DNA of 64,000 nucleotides from Gracilaria gracilis (Eukaryota > Rhodophyta > Florideophyceae > Gracilariales > Gracilariaceae): NCBI GenBank assembly GCA_030374805.1, contig JARGSG010000222.1, forward strand, positions 274,267-338,266, written 5' to 3'. Shown piece after piece: positions 19,644 through 31,298 of the stretch. The notes beneath the pieces are model-generated. The model was not told the origin of the DNA and did no database searches. It was given only the letters and a program-made list of their open reading frames with translations. Positions within the stretch are counted from its first letter, which is position 1. Every line of letters starts with the position of its first letter. The position numbers and the translations under genes are program-made.

Positions 19644-20530
19644 CTATGCCGTGCCATGAGCCGTATACCGAGCGCTCACCATCGCAGTAGACACGCCGGT
19701 CACGCTGCAGAACCACTTGAGCAAGTACCACTCTGCATGCAAGCCCGATCTGCCCCGCTCGTCCTCGTCTCGCTCGTCCGCGTGCAGTAAGCGCCGTTGC
19801 AGTTCGTGCGTAGTACCAACTCCATTTAGATCTGGTATCAGCCGCCAACGCAGCCCACGCTCTCCAAACAGGCGCTGGGCGCCACCAAGCTGTGCTTGGC
19901 CAGATGGCTTGCGCATGCGCGCTCCGGAGCGCGCGTCACGCCTGTCGCAATCTCCTTCTCCAAGCGCTGGGTTTTTGACCCCGTCCACTGCACTGTTTAT
20001 GATCAAGATCGCCACAGCTAAGCCCCGTGAAACCACCGCGTTCAACGTGTACTTCTTCGTCGCGCACCCGCTGCTCTAGCAGTGCCATTCTGGCGCCCAT
20101 CTCGTCCTCCAGCGACAGCCCGACCGAGCGGATGCGCTCGTTCTTCTCTGCACTGTTGGTGCCAGTGCCGTCATTGGGCGGCGGGCGCAGCGGCTTAGGC
20201 GCCGAAAGCCACTCATAAAGGATGACAAATTGCGCGCGTGGTGTGGTTGGCCTCTGGCATGCGCTTGGTGCGAGTGACGCTCGCCTCGCTGATGGCGGCG
20301 GTTGCAGCAAAGACGAGGGTGCCCATTACAGCGATGCATTGCAACCGCGCCGCATAGACGAATGTGTCAAGTAGTTTGGAAGCGCCGTTCGCAGGCGCGT
20401 GCGCACACAAATGCGCTCGATGATCCAGCACGCGCCTTAAATGCGCACGCGCAAATCGCACTCGTGGTCCACGTGTCGCAGCGCGGCGATGAGCGTAAGG
20501 TACGCGCGCGTGCTTCTGCACTACACCCAT
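19644..20530 (-). pseudogene. broken membrane-protein-like gene in GC-rich block
   Basis: Three overlapping minus-strand frames look like successive parts of one protein. 20530-20213 contains the hydrophobic helix CIAVMGTLVFAATAAIS, then CHPLYEWLS when the frame shifts. 20310-19936 gives a charged stretch (LEDEMGARMALLEQRVRDEE). 20045-19644 opens with a second hydrophobic helix (LAVAILIINSAV) and a basic tail. The pieces could be exons or the result of frameshifts. No family is recognised. GC content resembles the F-box fragment at 6 kb, and both flank the LINE/gypsy/piggyBac block. Confidence 0.3.
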
Positions 20531-21078
20531 TATTGCGCCGTCGTTGTTTTAAACTTTTTCATCACCTCTGCCGCCGGTCTTCAACCCCTCCGCCTCCGTT
20601 GCAGACACCGTCATCGTCTCTTCCTTCACCGATGGTATCCCTTCTTTAACCACCACTGTCATCACCGCCATGCTGGCTCCCTTCATGGTCCAAAATTGAG
20701 CGTTAAAATCTGGCCGAGTCACAGGCTCCGCCACGACACAGCAACAGCGAGACGTGCGCAAACACGGCTTCCGGGCGGCCGCCGCTTTCCAACTCGCCCA
20801 CGGAGGGTGTCATCGCTCGTACTGCCGCTCGCGTCGCTGCCTCTACTCGCCAGGCGAGCTTCGTTCGTTGCTTTTAGAACGCTCCATCCCTCTTCCAAAT
20901 GCGTCGCCTGCGCTCTCCCATACCTTTTACTTGAGTTGCAGTGCTTTCTTAGTCATAGAAAAGAAGCACTGCACGATTTCGGAACCCAAACCCTGCAGTC
21001 CAGCCCTCCAAAGCACTTTCGCTCAGATTCCACCACCGCCAATTCACCCGATTTCTCTTCAGATAGCGCCCATACCGA

Positions 21079-22950
21079 TGGATGCCATCATTACGTTCCA
21101 GCGCACTCAGGTCGCCGCAAATTTAATCTAGAATCAACGCGATCTCCTTAGGGGTCTATGAGAAGGTTGAAAAATGGCGCAAGCTCGTTGCAGTGCTAGA
21201 TGCTGCCCCATGCGCCGCCATGTACCACATGTGTGCCGTCACAGAAGACCTCACTCGCCCCTTCGCCTACCTTGGCCTTATTGAAGAGCCAATCCTGCTC
21301 AGTAACTAATTGTGACGGTCATGCTTAACGCCAAAGTCAACACAAACGAGTCACTTGAAGAAATGCCCGCCGCCATCAAAAAGCTCACGGTCTAGATCAT
21401 CCTCGCCATTGGAGAGAGTTTGGCTGCATTTACTTCCCTTTTTGGAGACACCGAAGCTGGCGCTGACGTGCACAGAAAGCTCTGGTAAGTTTCCGATTAA
21501 CTTGAACGTTATCCTGAACGCCATAAACAGACGCTCGTGTCCTCAACAACATTTTGAGACGACCACGATGATTTCCGTGCCGAGTCCTCTCTGCAGCATC
21601 GTAGAAGAGTTGTCCTAGAGCTGGAATTGAAGAAGAAGCAGGCTGCACTTCGTTCGAACAACTTCCATGACTCAAAGAGCGGCGATGACACAAATGCGTA
21701 TTCCAGATTCGATGTTAACATCTTGGATGACGCGAACACGTTAAACTCTGTTATAGTGTCAGCGACTGATACAAAAGCCCTCTACACGTCTAACAAACTA
21801 AGTGGGAAGCGGCTTGAGGAAATAATGCTGCTTCAGCAAGAAAACGAGCGTCTCATATCTTGAAATGAAGCTCTGAGAGCCGAAGTTTCCAAACGTGAAG
21901 CTGGAATGGTACCCATCAAGATCATTCTCCTAACCGAACTGTAGCAAACAATAGATGAAAACTTGGAGCCTTTATACCGGAAGGATGGAACGTAGCAGCT
22001 GGGAAAGACCCCCCAAATTAAGCTGCAAAAGCTGAGAGAAGGCATGCCCAAGAGCAGCTGGCGGAAACTAAGGGTAGTGCTGAGAAAGCTATGGAAGACT
22101 TCCGACGACAGATGGAGGAGCTACACCAGATTGCGGAAGCTGCCATGGTAGAAAAAGACAAAGTCGTTAGGACCTACAAAGCCAGAAAGATGGAAACAGG
22201 CGTCGCTATCGCTGGGATAAAAGCTGCTGAGAAGCGAACTGAGATGAGCGAAGAGATGCATGACAAGCTCTAGAAAGCAAACGAGGAGCTGTAAAGCGAT
22301 ATCAATGTTTGCGGACAGGATTAGCGGAATATGAGACAAGGACCAAAGCAAATGCATCGGTAAGTGTTGGGTTCTTCGAATATTTTGCGTTTCACATGTG
22401 CTGAGGGGCACCGGGTTCAAGAACAGATCTTCTAGCTTCCTTCCTGCTTTCTTCACACAACTTCTAGGCCGATGCGTATGATTTACGGTCGAGACTGCAT
22501 AGAAAAACCGAGGAGGTAGGTTCGAGGTCTGCTGAGCTCATGCAAGAATTAGAGTTGGTGTCTATCATGTTTGGAGAGCTCGAGAGGAAAATGGAAAGCT
22601 CGTTCGACTGATGACCGAGAAAAAGCAAGTTCTTTTTAAATTCATGGCCGAACGTTTGACGTTTGCGCCGGAGGCAACTACTTGCCACTCTAAAAGAGGA
22701 GAATCAAGTTTTGAGCCAGTGTCTGGAGGTGGATAATGATAAAACCAGTCTCTGAGAGCACAAGAAGAAGCTCGCGAACTTAAGTCCATGCTAGAGAAGA
22801 GAAGAAAGATTTCAGATGATGCCATACTGTCATCTAGGACAGCAAATGCAGAGAAAGATGAAATGAAACGTGAAAGGGACGTTTATGCGACTAACGTAGA
22901 AGAAATACAAGGCAGTGTAAGTGCAGATAAGTTCGAATCAAATCGGTTAC
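21079..22950 (+). pseudogene. coiled-coil protein pseudogene with introns
   Basis: The plus strand reads as a long coiled coil broken by stops and shifts. It begins MDAIITFQRTQVAANL, then VEKWRKLVAVLDAAPCAAMY, an Ala/Ile-rich helix (LEEMPAAIKKLTV), and heptad-rich segments KRLEEIMLLQQENERLIS, MEDFRRQMEELHQIAEAAM and ISDDAILSSRTANAEKDEM. Exon joining at 22359/22468 gives YETRTKANAS followed by ADAYDLRSRLHRKTEEV without a break. I can name no family: kinesin-, myosin- or SMC-type tails and filament proteins would all look like this. At least eight lesions are visible. The 3' end is followed by unrelated sequence near 22950. Confidence 0.55.
22360..22467 (+). other. spliceosomal intron in the coiled-coil pseudogene
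   Basis: A strong donor (GTAAGT at 22360) and a pyrimidine-rich acceptor ending CTTCTAG at 22467 bound a 108-bp insert. Removing it joins two coiled-coil reading frames in phase. It is the clearest intron in the window. Confidence 0.7.
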
Positions 22951-23246
22951 ATCTACCCCGCTGCGCAGGTAGCGCACCATGAAACGTGAGTTCCCGGTCG
23001 TCGGGCAGGCAATTACCAGTTGGTGCCTAGTCAAAAACGGCTCAAACATGCCCGGAAATTACTATAAGGCAGACTTACCAAAGTGCGACAAACTGTTCTA
23101 ATCCCGTATCTCCGAGCTGCAAAGGGCGAGGCCGATGGGCAGCCCGTCAATACTGACGAAGGGTTGCACGCGTCAGGCCACGATCTTCTCAGAGAAGCAC
23201 GGGGACGTATTTCGCCACCATTGGAGATGTAGCAAGTCTTAATGAG

Positions 23247-23528
23247 GTGCCATTTACAGGCCAAACCACAAAAATTCGCTTTGGGCAAGAGGCGCACAGA
23301 GAATGGCTCACTTTGGGTACAAAAGTGGGCAAGCGCATAGTATCTAGAATGAGAATGGCTATTTTTTGGCAACCGGCTACCGGTTTATCTCCCAGCGGAC
23401 ATATTACGTTCCAACTAAATAAATCCAAAAATCACTCCGTGCCACGAAGCCATCGCCAGGACGCATTTTGGGACATGCAGTCAATTTTGGAACCTATATT
23501 GGCTCTTTACAGTACCCATGTGGCCTAG
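23247..23528 (+). CDS. hypothetical ORF, unknown
   Basis: The frame is open from about 23190 (GTYFATIGDVASLNEVPFTG) to 23528 and reads like protein (EAHREWLTLGTKVGKRIVSR, FWQPATGLSPSGHITF). No domain is recognised. It sits at the broken 3' end of gypsy-2, and its last few codons overlap the antisense of the RT fragment. It may be part of another decayed element. Confidence 0.25.
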   Translation: MPFTGQTTKIRFGQEAHREWLTLGTKVGKRIVSRMRMAIFWQPATGLSPSGHITFQLNKSKNHSVPRSHRQDAFWDMQSILEPILALYSTHVA

Positions 23529-24855
23529 AACCACTGTTCGTAGGGTTCGTCCTGTCACGATCTTCTTCCCCAATCTCAACCAGCCAATACCCACTATTGG
23601 CGTCCAAGGTTGAGAAGATGGTGGCTTCCCCAAGGGAATCAAAACAATCGTCCATGCGTGGTATGGGGTGCGCGTCCCGAGGAGTCACGGCGTTAAGCCT
23701 GCGATAAACAATAAAAAACCGCCAGCTACCGTTCTTCTTCCAGACAAACACTACAGGGCTTGCCCATTCGGCCTTTGAAGGTTCTATGACGCCCGATTCC
23801 AACACACGTCGGATTTCGAGGCCTTCACTTTCTCTGGCCTTGTGTCCAGCCCTGTAGGGGGCTTGAAACACTGGTTTTGAACCCCGTTTGAAGTTGAATC
23901 CTGTGCAAGGCTGCGTCAATGTAGCCGAGTTGACTCGACCACATACCTTCAAATTCCGGTAGAAGGTCGATAATTTGATCCCTATGGGAAGAGAATTCTT
24001 CGCTAATCTAGGCCAATTTGTGCCAGTCTTTCTTTCCCTCTGGGCGATTCTCCTGAACCATATGCCCGGTTCCTGTTCCTCGGTTGGTCTACCCTCTCCT
24101 TCTTTAAGACGAGGGCCTCTGGGACCGTCATCAATTATAGCTAGAAAGCGAAGGGCTGGTAGAGCAAGGCCAATGAGCATATATTTGGGCATACGAACTT
24201 CTCGATGGGAGACGTTGCTGACAAGCGCCCAGAAGAGACGATTGCGAACGATGTTCATGACACCATTCGCCATGAGGGAGAGATCTCGCGAGACCGTTTT
24301 CGAATGGTTCTGTAGGAATACTAATCCCGGGATCTCACAAGTAACTAGCACTTCCCGTTGGGTCATGGAGGGTATTCAGAGCGGTTGAGCGTGGCAGACC
24401 TTGTTCGAAAGAGTGTTGCGGGGGAGTTGCTCTACCCCCTTCTTATCTCCAAAGGGGGCCTTTTGAAGCGCCAACAAATGCAACCGACGTTGACCCATAA
24501 AGAGCGACTTTGCGTTCGCGAGGGTGGGTCTCTCGTACATGGCGATCGATGAACGAAGTACCCAGGAGGACATCGGAGGTCAAAATGGTGCCCACGAAGA
24601 ACGGCATTCGAACTGTCAGATTCCCGATCCGGGTATGAAGAGAGATGGCCCCAGGAGGTTCATGGGCTCCTTCGACGCATTGAACATCCGTGGGGTTCTA
24701 TTTGTTCGAAGGCGTTTTTCATACCCAGGAGGGAGATGTTTGGCGTGAATAATATTTGGACCTGCTCCAGTATCTAAGATCCCCACGAGGGCTTTGGTGG
24801 TACGGGATGTGAGTCCCGTCTCCACCTGGATTTTGTAGTTCTCTCGGGTCATCAA
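23494..24855 (-). pseudogene. gypsy-2 protease and truncated reverse transcriptase
   Basis: At 24855-24616 the minus strand reads TKALVGILDTGAGPNIIHA, a retroviral aspartic protease active site with an intact DTGA. At 24366-23494 it has the pre-RT region (FQAPYRAGHKARESEGLEI), ESGVIEPSKAEWASPVVFV, WRFFIVYRRLNAVTPRDAHP and IFSTLDANSGYWLVEI. It then loses frame and homology. The catalytic YxDD region, RNase H and integrase are missing. It belongs to the same broad lineage as gypsy-3 and gypsy-4 (shared LDANxGYW and RMDxCxDSLG). Confidence 0.8.
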
Positions 24856-25235
24856 GAAGACTTAGTCCCATTCGAGTTCATCATTCTCAAAGGGCCCAGG
24901 AGGGCTACCGATATGGGACTCATCAGGATCTTTTTGTAGGTTAGATTCTGGTGTTTCCCGTTGGGCAAGGAAGGTTCCCTGAGAGGGAGGCGTCGCCCCT
25001 CTGGCCTCTCCGTCTCGTTTCCCTGTGGGATCTCATTATTAGGGGAGGTCCCTTCCTCGTAGTTGAGAATCTGATTCACCTGTTGAGGACGGCTTTGTTG
25101 TCCACCAGGCGCATTCGGCGACCTTGAAGGCGGTGTGGCACTTCGTGTCGAAGGCTGTCCCGTTGCGGGTTGTGCACTCCACGAGGGACGTGGTGGTCTT
25201 TTCGGCCTGGATTTGTACTATACTTCGTCCACACG

Positions 25236-27430
25236 CTATTGGTAGTTAAACGCATGAAATGTAACAGCGCGTCCCGATACTAGGGTGGTAGCCACTCGCA
25301 ACAAGGCCGAACCACGGACAAGCAGATACGACAGGGAGCCACCCTGCTTGGGCACGCCTGTGCTGTCCGATAGGAACACAGTGTTGCCTGCGACGGCGTC
25401 GGTGGGTCTCTTGGGGAAGTCGGTAGCTGTTGAAGTACCCGAACATCCCGTTGGGGCTGTACTATGGATGGTGTGGACGTTTCCGTTGAGGGAAAAGAGA
25501 GGAGGGACGGAGGCGCACATGATTGGACTGCCAAAGCAGCTGCGTCCCCTTTTAAAAAATGCACTCCCCAATGGGGTTCATCTGTATCAGTCGACAAGGA
25601 TAGAGATGCTCGAGAAGAGTCCCGACGGGATTGTGTTGTCTTCGCCGCTTCCAGGGTTTTATGATACTTCTTGCCACCCCTATGGGTAGCTCACAACCCC
25701 TCTGCATAACTGACGAGTTTATGGAAGACTATCTTGGGATGCGTGGCGGAATGATTCCGTACACTGGCCCTGATGGCGGGAAGGAGTTTCTCTATGAAGT
25801 GGGCCTTGACGCGGGTATCTGTGAAGATGTTTCCACTGCGGAGATTCTTCTGCCATAATTAGTCTGCGTATTCGCATTCTGACATCACTGAGCTCTGAAG
25901 ATGCGTGATTATGTCATGATAGGCCTCTGCCAGGATATCGTCAGTGACATACACCTCAAGTAGGTAGTTGACCACTTCTAGATAAGATGTCAAAAGCTCC
26001 GAGCTTCGGACATCAACGGCAGTTATCTTGGCACTGAAGTTGTCCCTTGCGGGTCTCTCAAAAAAAAACAAGAACAGCCAGAGGGCTGCACACTCATGAA
26101 CGCCATTCTGGTCACATGCAGTTTTAAACTGCGATAGAAAGCCTAGGACCAAGAATGGATCTTTGCACGTAAACTTTTGGGTCATTTGTAGCTGCATACG
26201 CTTAGCGTGCATAGAAACTGCTCGAGCGACTGAGAAGTCATAAAGATTGCTCCTGTTGGCCAGTCGATAGTACTTACAACTTAGTTTTTTTTATATATCC
26301 ACATTCTTGGGCCGTATACGTTGGAAATGTGATACTTCCTCCTCTGGGTCGGAGTCTTCCAAATCACTTCACTCAGCATCATCGGCGGAACTTGAGTGCG
26401 AGTCATCGGAGTCGGAAAAGCCACGTCCCTTGCCTGTTGAATTTCTCCTGTTTCAACGTCGGCCTGGAGATCCCTTTTGTCTCCTTCTGTCACGACCCAA
26501 TTAGGACACGCAATCGGTACTCTTCTGCTTCCCTAGAGGAGGGACCTCGGAGTTGTTTCTGCCAATATTGTGGTCCTCGGTGGGTCTGGAATCTGCATCA
26601 GTCCCAGCACGGATAGTCGGCGGTTGCCAAACCGACATCATCGGTTGACGGTTAATGTTTTGTTCTTGCCCACGGGGGACAAGCAGCAAACGGCGCTGCA
26701 CCCCAGTGTGCATACTGGTGGCAATAACGCCGTCCAGGACTGCAGAAATGTTCATCCTTGAAGCAACCCGATGACCAAGAGTGTTTTTCAGGGCTTCCAC
26801 TTCAGCAAAGATCCTTTGGGTAATACGCCGTTCAACCTCGAAAGCGACCATTGATTCTTCTAGTTGCTTTAGGGCTATGAGTAGCCCACCAGGGAGGGGC
26901 GGGGGCTCCTCTCCGGTGGTCGCGGGCAGAGCGCCAGTCGAGTGGTTGACAGGTACTTACCTGGGGGTCTGCGGAGGTGTTTCTATGGAGGCCTGCTGAC
27001 GCATGGCTTCCAGATCATTCCGGAATTCGGTGGGTGTAGACTGGCGGAGAAGATTCTCCGGGTTGTTTACGAGAGGTAGGATCTCTCTCTGAGCACTTTG
27101 AATGATATTGGCCCGCGATTGGGTGTCCGGCGCGACTTCGACCGCACCGTGATTCCGAGGGGTCACAGCCATTTTGGAATGCTCATTTGAGGAACCTGGA
27201 GGGGCGGTCATCATGGTAAGGCGAAAAGATTTTTGTCCGGCTTGCGGCAGGAAAATCTCAGTTTGGCGAGTTCGAAAACAACCAATAGATGGGAAATGCG
27301 GTAGCTGTAACCGCAAGACGTTCTCAAGAGAGGGGCGAAACAGAACTGAACCAAGAACGACCCCCAGGGTTATTCTAGGTCGGGAGACCAATGAAGTACA
27401 CTCACACGAGTGAGTATCAACAATGCACAA
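25236..27430 (-). pseudogene. gypsy-2 Gag, decayed
   Basis: Minus-strand pieces run in Gag order. 27215-26957 starts MMTAPPGSSNEHSKM and has NIIQSAQREILPLVNNPENL. 26851-26501 is helical (VERRITQRIFAEVEALKNTL). 26212-25859 carries the capsid block FTCKDPFLVLGFLSQFKTAC. About 25855-25700 reads TRVKAHFIEKLLPAIRASV. The capsid block aligns in pattern with FTGDDPILVLDFLSRFVAEA of gypsy-3. At least four frame changes separate the pieces. Confidence 0.65.
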
Positions 27431-28134
27431 TAAATAGAGATACTATGCGCAGCACCCAAGAGAGGACAAAGGAGCGTGCAGCGACGATAACAACGGGGCA
27501 CGAGACAGGCGTATAGCACTGGTAGCGGCGGCAGAACGACCCTTTGGGAAACTAGACGATGAAGAATGGTCTAGGCGATGCTTGAGGTTTACCACGGTGG
27601 GCTCTGCCCAGCGGGAGGGGCTTAAATGCATCTCCGGGGACAGCGGCCACGTGTCGAAAAGAAATAAACAATCTACCTACAAAGGTCCCTGAGGACTTGC
27701 ACAACACACTGCATGAGACCTACACGTGGACACCCTGGGAGCATCTTGTGCACACTAAACTACTACTATGCTACTATGCATACCCAATATGGGCGGATTC
27801 TATTGCACTACACCCTATCCAAATGAGATCCGTGATGCACCACCTCTCAAATACCAACAGTACCATAAACGCTTACTTTCTATGCCTTATTTCACTGCAT
27901 ACATTCTCATAAACACACTCTTCGACCCTACCTCCTCTACAGCCCTGCTGCCTATTTCTTTCCATAACCGGATCATACAAATCCCCTTATCCCATGGAAC
28001 CTTTTTTCTATAACCAAAACAACAGCCCAGTTCTGTAATTAAAGCGTTCTACCGCCTTAAAATGCCAATTTCATAGCTAACAGCACCCGAAAGCTTCCAA
28101 AATCTCATAACTTCAATCAAACAAACTCATCGCA
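27431..28134. other. no gene; possible 5' flank or LTR remnant of gypsy-2
   Basis: No recognisable coding. The minus strand has a TATA-like ATGCATTTAAGCC near 27620, as a U3 promoter might. No second LTR copy is seen, so an LTR call is not supported. Short plus-strand ORFs (27697-28013) resemble, loosely, the sequence upstream of the second reductase copy at 43.1-43.3 kb. Confidence 0.25.
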
Positions 28135-28930
28135 ATGAGCTTCCATTCATCTTCTCTCCGCTCTAAAATCATCCCAGCTGTTGTCATCGGTAGAGGCCGC
28201 TTGGTTATCATGCTTAACAACAACGGTTTCCTTCGAGACAATTTTCTCTCCACCGAAGACTTCGTTTCCGCAGATTGCCTTCACCAAGGCCCAATCTTCT
28301 TCCGTGGCAGGAACGTCCTCCTCGAAGAATTAATTCTATCTTGTTTAACATAACGAGCAGAATACTTGGTCTTCACCCATAATGGTCACATTCCTCCCAT
28401 CTTTTCCCAACACGGAATTGAGCACTGCACACGAACCGCTCTTTACATCGCCACTCTTACTGTCTGCGCCTCCCCACAGAATAGTGTCATGCCTCTCTAA
28501 CCCAATGGTCTAACCGCAGCCACTGGAAAGTGGGCTCTGGCAGTAGCTGAACGCCTCTGGACCGCAGGCCTCACTTGCAGTATCGTCGACGAAAACTCCT
28601 TTTCCCAAGTCTTACTTGCAAAAGCTCGTTTGGATCTCTTCTTTCAATCTCATTGGTTCTTCATTTGGATTCGTTACCATGCATTAAGTGGTTACCAAGT
28701 ACAAAACTATTTTCTCAACTATAATGAAAAAGCTTCTAGGGATAGTCTCCTTCAACACAGGTGTCTTCTTTAATACCCCTTCTACAGTGGACTCCCTTCT
28801 GAAATATGGCAGCACCCTTACTTCCTTCCCAGCCCCTTTCTAGGAGTATGAATCTGAATTGAAACGCTCTCCTTGAGGGAATCCTGCGACTTACGGATTC
28901 TCCGACATGTCGGTTGGGCGAAGTATATGA
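28135..28930 (+). pseudogene. ketopantoate-reductase-like protein, copy 1
   Basis: It starts MSFHSSSLRSKIIPAVVI at 28135. The NADP-binding loop reads IGRGRL. Next come ADCLHQGPIFFRGRNVLLEE, a TAA at 28351, AEYLVFTHNGHIPPIFSQHG, a second TAA near 28498, and PNGLTAATGKWALAVAERLW. A frameshift follows near 28615, then KLVWISSFNLIGSS and IMKKLLGIVSFNTG. The order and motifs match ketopantoate reductase-like (ApbA/PanE-type) proteins of algae and the second copy at 42170-43033. At least three lesions make it non-functional. The C-terminus decays just before an LTR at 28951. Its partner gene converges from the right. Confidence 0.7.
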
Positions 28931-28950
28931 CTCCATATTTTGACCACTAC

Positions 28951-29607
28951 TGTAAACTAGACACGTGGGACACGGTGAGTCAAAGAGGTTGGCATAGCAT
29001 TGCTGGTATTTTAGATATTCATTAGTTAGTATTTGCCTAATTTAGGGAGGTTTCTACGCACTATATAGCGCCAGGGCACCAAAGCCCTGCCACTCATTAA
29101 ATCTCCCCAACCAGGGCTGGCTCTAGACTTGTTCGACTTCCCACGTACTCTACTCTTCCTTGGAGAGATACACCGTTGGTAAAGGCTGTCTATCCCCCTG
29201 CGTCACCTAAACGAACCCATTGCTGGGAGTATTTACCAACCACTGTCGTTTTTGCCCTTGTATAAGGTGTCCTCCGGCTTCACCGTTTTCTCTTGGTAAC
29301 TCTCGTGACTCACCCGTCTTTTCCTCTCTCTTTTGGGTCGCTCCCCGCGACCCGCGGCCTGTGCTGACACCGCGTCGCACTCGCCACACTGCAGACACTT
29401 TGACTCCTTGAAGGACAACACACACACGCTGCTCAAGCGGAGTACCTTCTTGGCTCACTTTTCTACGCTGGTCGTGAAGTGTTGACCTTGGTCTTACACC
29501 TGACATAGTTTTGTCATCCCTGGAAGTGCTCTACTGCTGTCTTTGCCTCGTGAGAGGAAGATCTGGACGTCTTCCGGTGTTTTCTCGCTTTCGGGCATTG
29601 CAATACA
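28951..29607 (+). repeat. gypsy-type LTR between the convergent genes
   Basis: 657 bp from TGTAAACTAGACACGTGG to GCATTGCAATACA. Long blocks match the reverse complement of the gypsy-4 3' LTR, for example CATTGCTGGTA, CACTATATAG, CTCCCCAACCAGGG and GCGTCACCTAA. Relative to gypsy-4 it lacks about 160 bp at its 5' end. The 5-bp flanks (ACTAC and GAATC) do not match, so it is a truncated or rearranged remnant and not a clean solo LTR. Confidence 0.65.
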
Positions 29608-29887
29608 GAATCCAGAAATGGTTACTTCTACCTCACCTCCGCAGATAAAAAACTAGCCGGAAGTCAGGACCCTGCCCCTTTCCACACCAACTATGTCGAT
29701 GTTCTTAGACATCACATTCTCTAGTAGTTAGAACAGATTATAAACTTTTTACTCGTTGCAACTAAACACACAACCCGTTTCTGTTCTCCAATTTTTTTTA
29801 AGTTGCCGCTCAAACAAATCACCTGCTCACTTTTTATGTCAGGTCTCTATCAGAAACAAACACAACAGCATAAGTGCTACATTATAC

Positions 29888-31064
29888 CTACTCATAGTCG
29901 TCATCAATTCCCATCTGTCTTTCCTCATAATCCCAATCTGTATTCTCAGCATAGCCACCTGACATCTGTTCATCTTCCTCTCTGTACTTGTCCTCTCTAT
30001 CTTGTATATCTTCCATTTCACTCTCTTCCTCCAAACCGTCATCATCTTTCAGCTGGTAGTTTGGGTCTTCTCCTAGGCCATAATTTTCATCTACGAACTT
30101 TGGCTGAAACGCTGGCTCCCCGTGCACAGCGTCAGGGAGCTTGTATTCTTCTGGTACAAAGTACATGTTATACCCAAGACAATTCTCTTTCACAAACGCA
30201 TCCATGTACCCAGCGCCCGCATGAAACCAATTCCCACTCCTAATAAACACATAGTAAGGCGGAACTCGGAACTTCTTCACAACCATTGTACGTGATAACC
30301 TCCTCAAACTCTTGTAATCCGTCACATACATATTGTGTGACCTCTCACAAACCCGTATCATAAATGAACTTCCCCCAGAGACCATCGCGAAGAACCTCGG
30401 AATATCTCTCTTATCCTTCTCCACATTCGTCAACCCTCGAAAATCAGTGTGCAACACCTGCCTTGGGCATCCTAACCCCGTACAAGGCAAACACCGTCCG
30501 TTTTGAGGCGCAAACATCCTTTTCTTCGCTTTGCTGTTGTTACAAAGGCGAAGAGCCGATGCAATTTGCCCAAAACTCGCATCAAAACAACGCCCGCTTT
30601 TTCACCACCATCACATTCTCTTCTCATGAGATTCCATGCAATCAACAGTCTCCTTCTTCTTCGTAATATATCGTCCAATTCCCTGAATCCTGTCCCCAGC
30701 TTCCCTTCCTTCGCCCGAGTTGATGATGGGACTTCATTTGGTTTTTTTCTTCAAACTTCAAGTGTGGCTGCTCCTAAAAGTCCTTCTCAAAAAACTCCGG
30801 CAACCCTTCCAACACATCTCCATCTTCCTCCACGCCCTTCTTCTTCGCCTTCTCTGACATACCTTCGTCAGTTCCAAAGTGTTTCAAAACACAGAATCCC
30901 CTTTCTATCAATTCCAACCTCTTCGTCGCAAATTTCTCTAAAGCGAGGTCATCTCTCTTTATCGCCGCAATCCAAAGAGCCTTTTCCTTCCCTGTCGGCT
31001 TTCCTTTCAACGGAAGCTTCACCCGAAGAACTGGGTCTTTCAAACTCCCCAGCTCCTGGTGCAC
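29888..31064 (-). pseudogene. double-stranded beta-helix (2OG/Fe(II)) dioxygenase-like protein, copy 1
   Basis: The minus-strand reading 31064-30774 includes KRLELIERGFCVLKHF, typical of the N-terminal strand of such folds. After frame changes, 30517-29888 gives CLPCTGLGCPRQVLHTDF, RFFAMVSGGSSFMI, FRVPPYYVFIRSGNWFHAG and YNMYFVPEEYKLPD, with an acidic tail. HTD (His23, Asp25 of the last frame) and His99 would form the iron site. Where copy 2 has Arg in ENCLRYN, the expected 2-oxoglutarate contact, this copy has Gly115. The family assignment is by motif pattern only. Breaks between the N-terminal and catalytic parts show decay. Confidence 0.5.
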
Positions 31065-31298
31065 ATTCCGGGTGGCATGCTAGTACACTGCGTGGTGAAC
31101 CGCTCTCAAATCAGCAAAGCCAAAGCACCCCGCCCTGTGCTCGTTTCGCAAATGAATCATACCCATTCAAGGGTGCTGATGTTTCACTGCATCCTTCCTT
31201 CCAGACCACTCAGTCAATAATGCAGTCATGAGACTCGTCCACGACATATCCGATCCACCTGCCCACTAACCTGCCTTTTTCATCCCTTTCGGTGGTTT

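Noticed and set aside
19101..19790. 229-codon plus-strand ORF rich in Ala/Thr/Pro
   Set aside because: Its length comes from a stop-free simple repeat and high GC content.
25285..25689. 134-codon plus-strand ORF
   Set aside because: It lies antisense to gypsy-2 Gag and shows no motif of its own.
27431..27830. 5' LTR of gypsy-2
   Set aside because: A TATA-like motif is present, but no second LTR copy or defined ends can be seen.
28946..29612. Solo LTR with target-site duplication
   Set aside because: The flanking five bases (ACTAC and GAATC) do not match, and the 5' end is shorter than the related gypsy-4 LTR.
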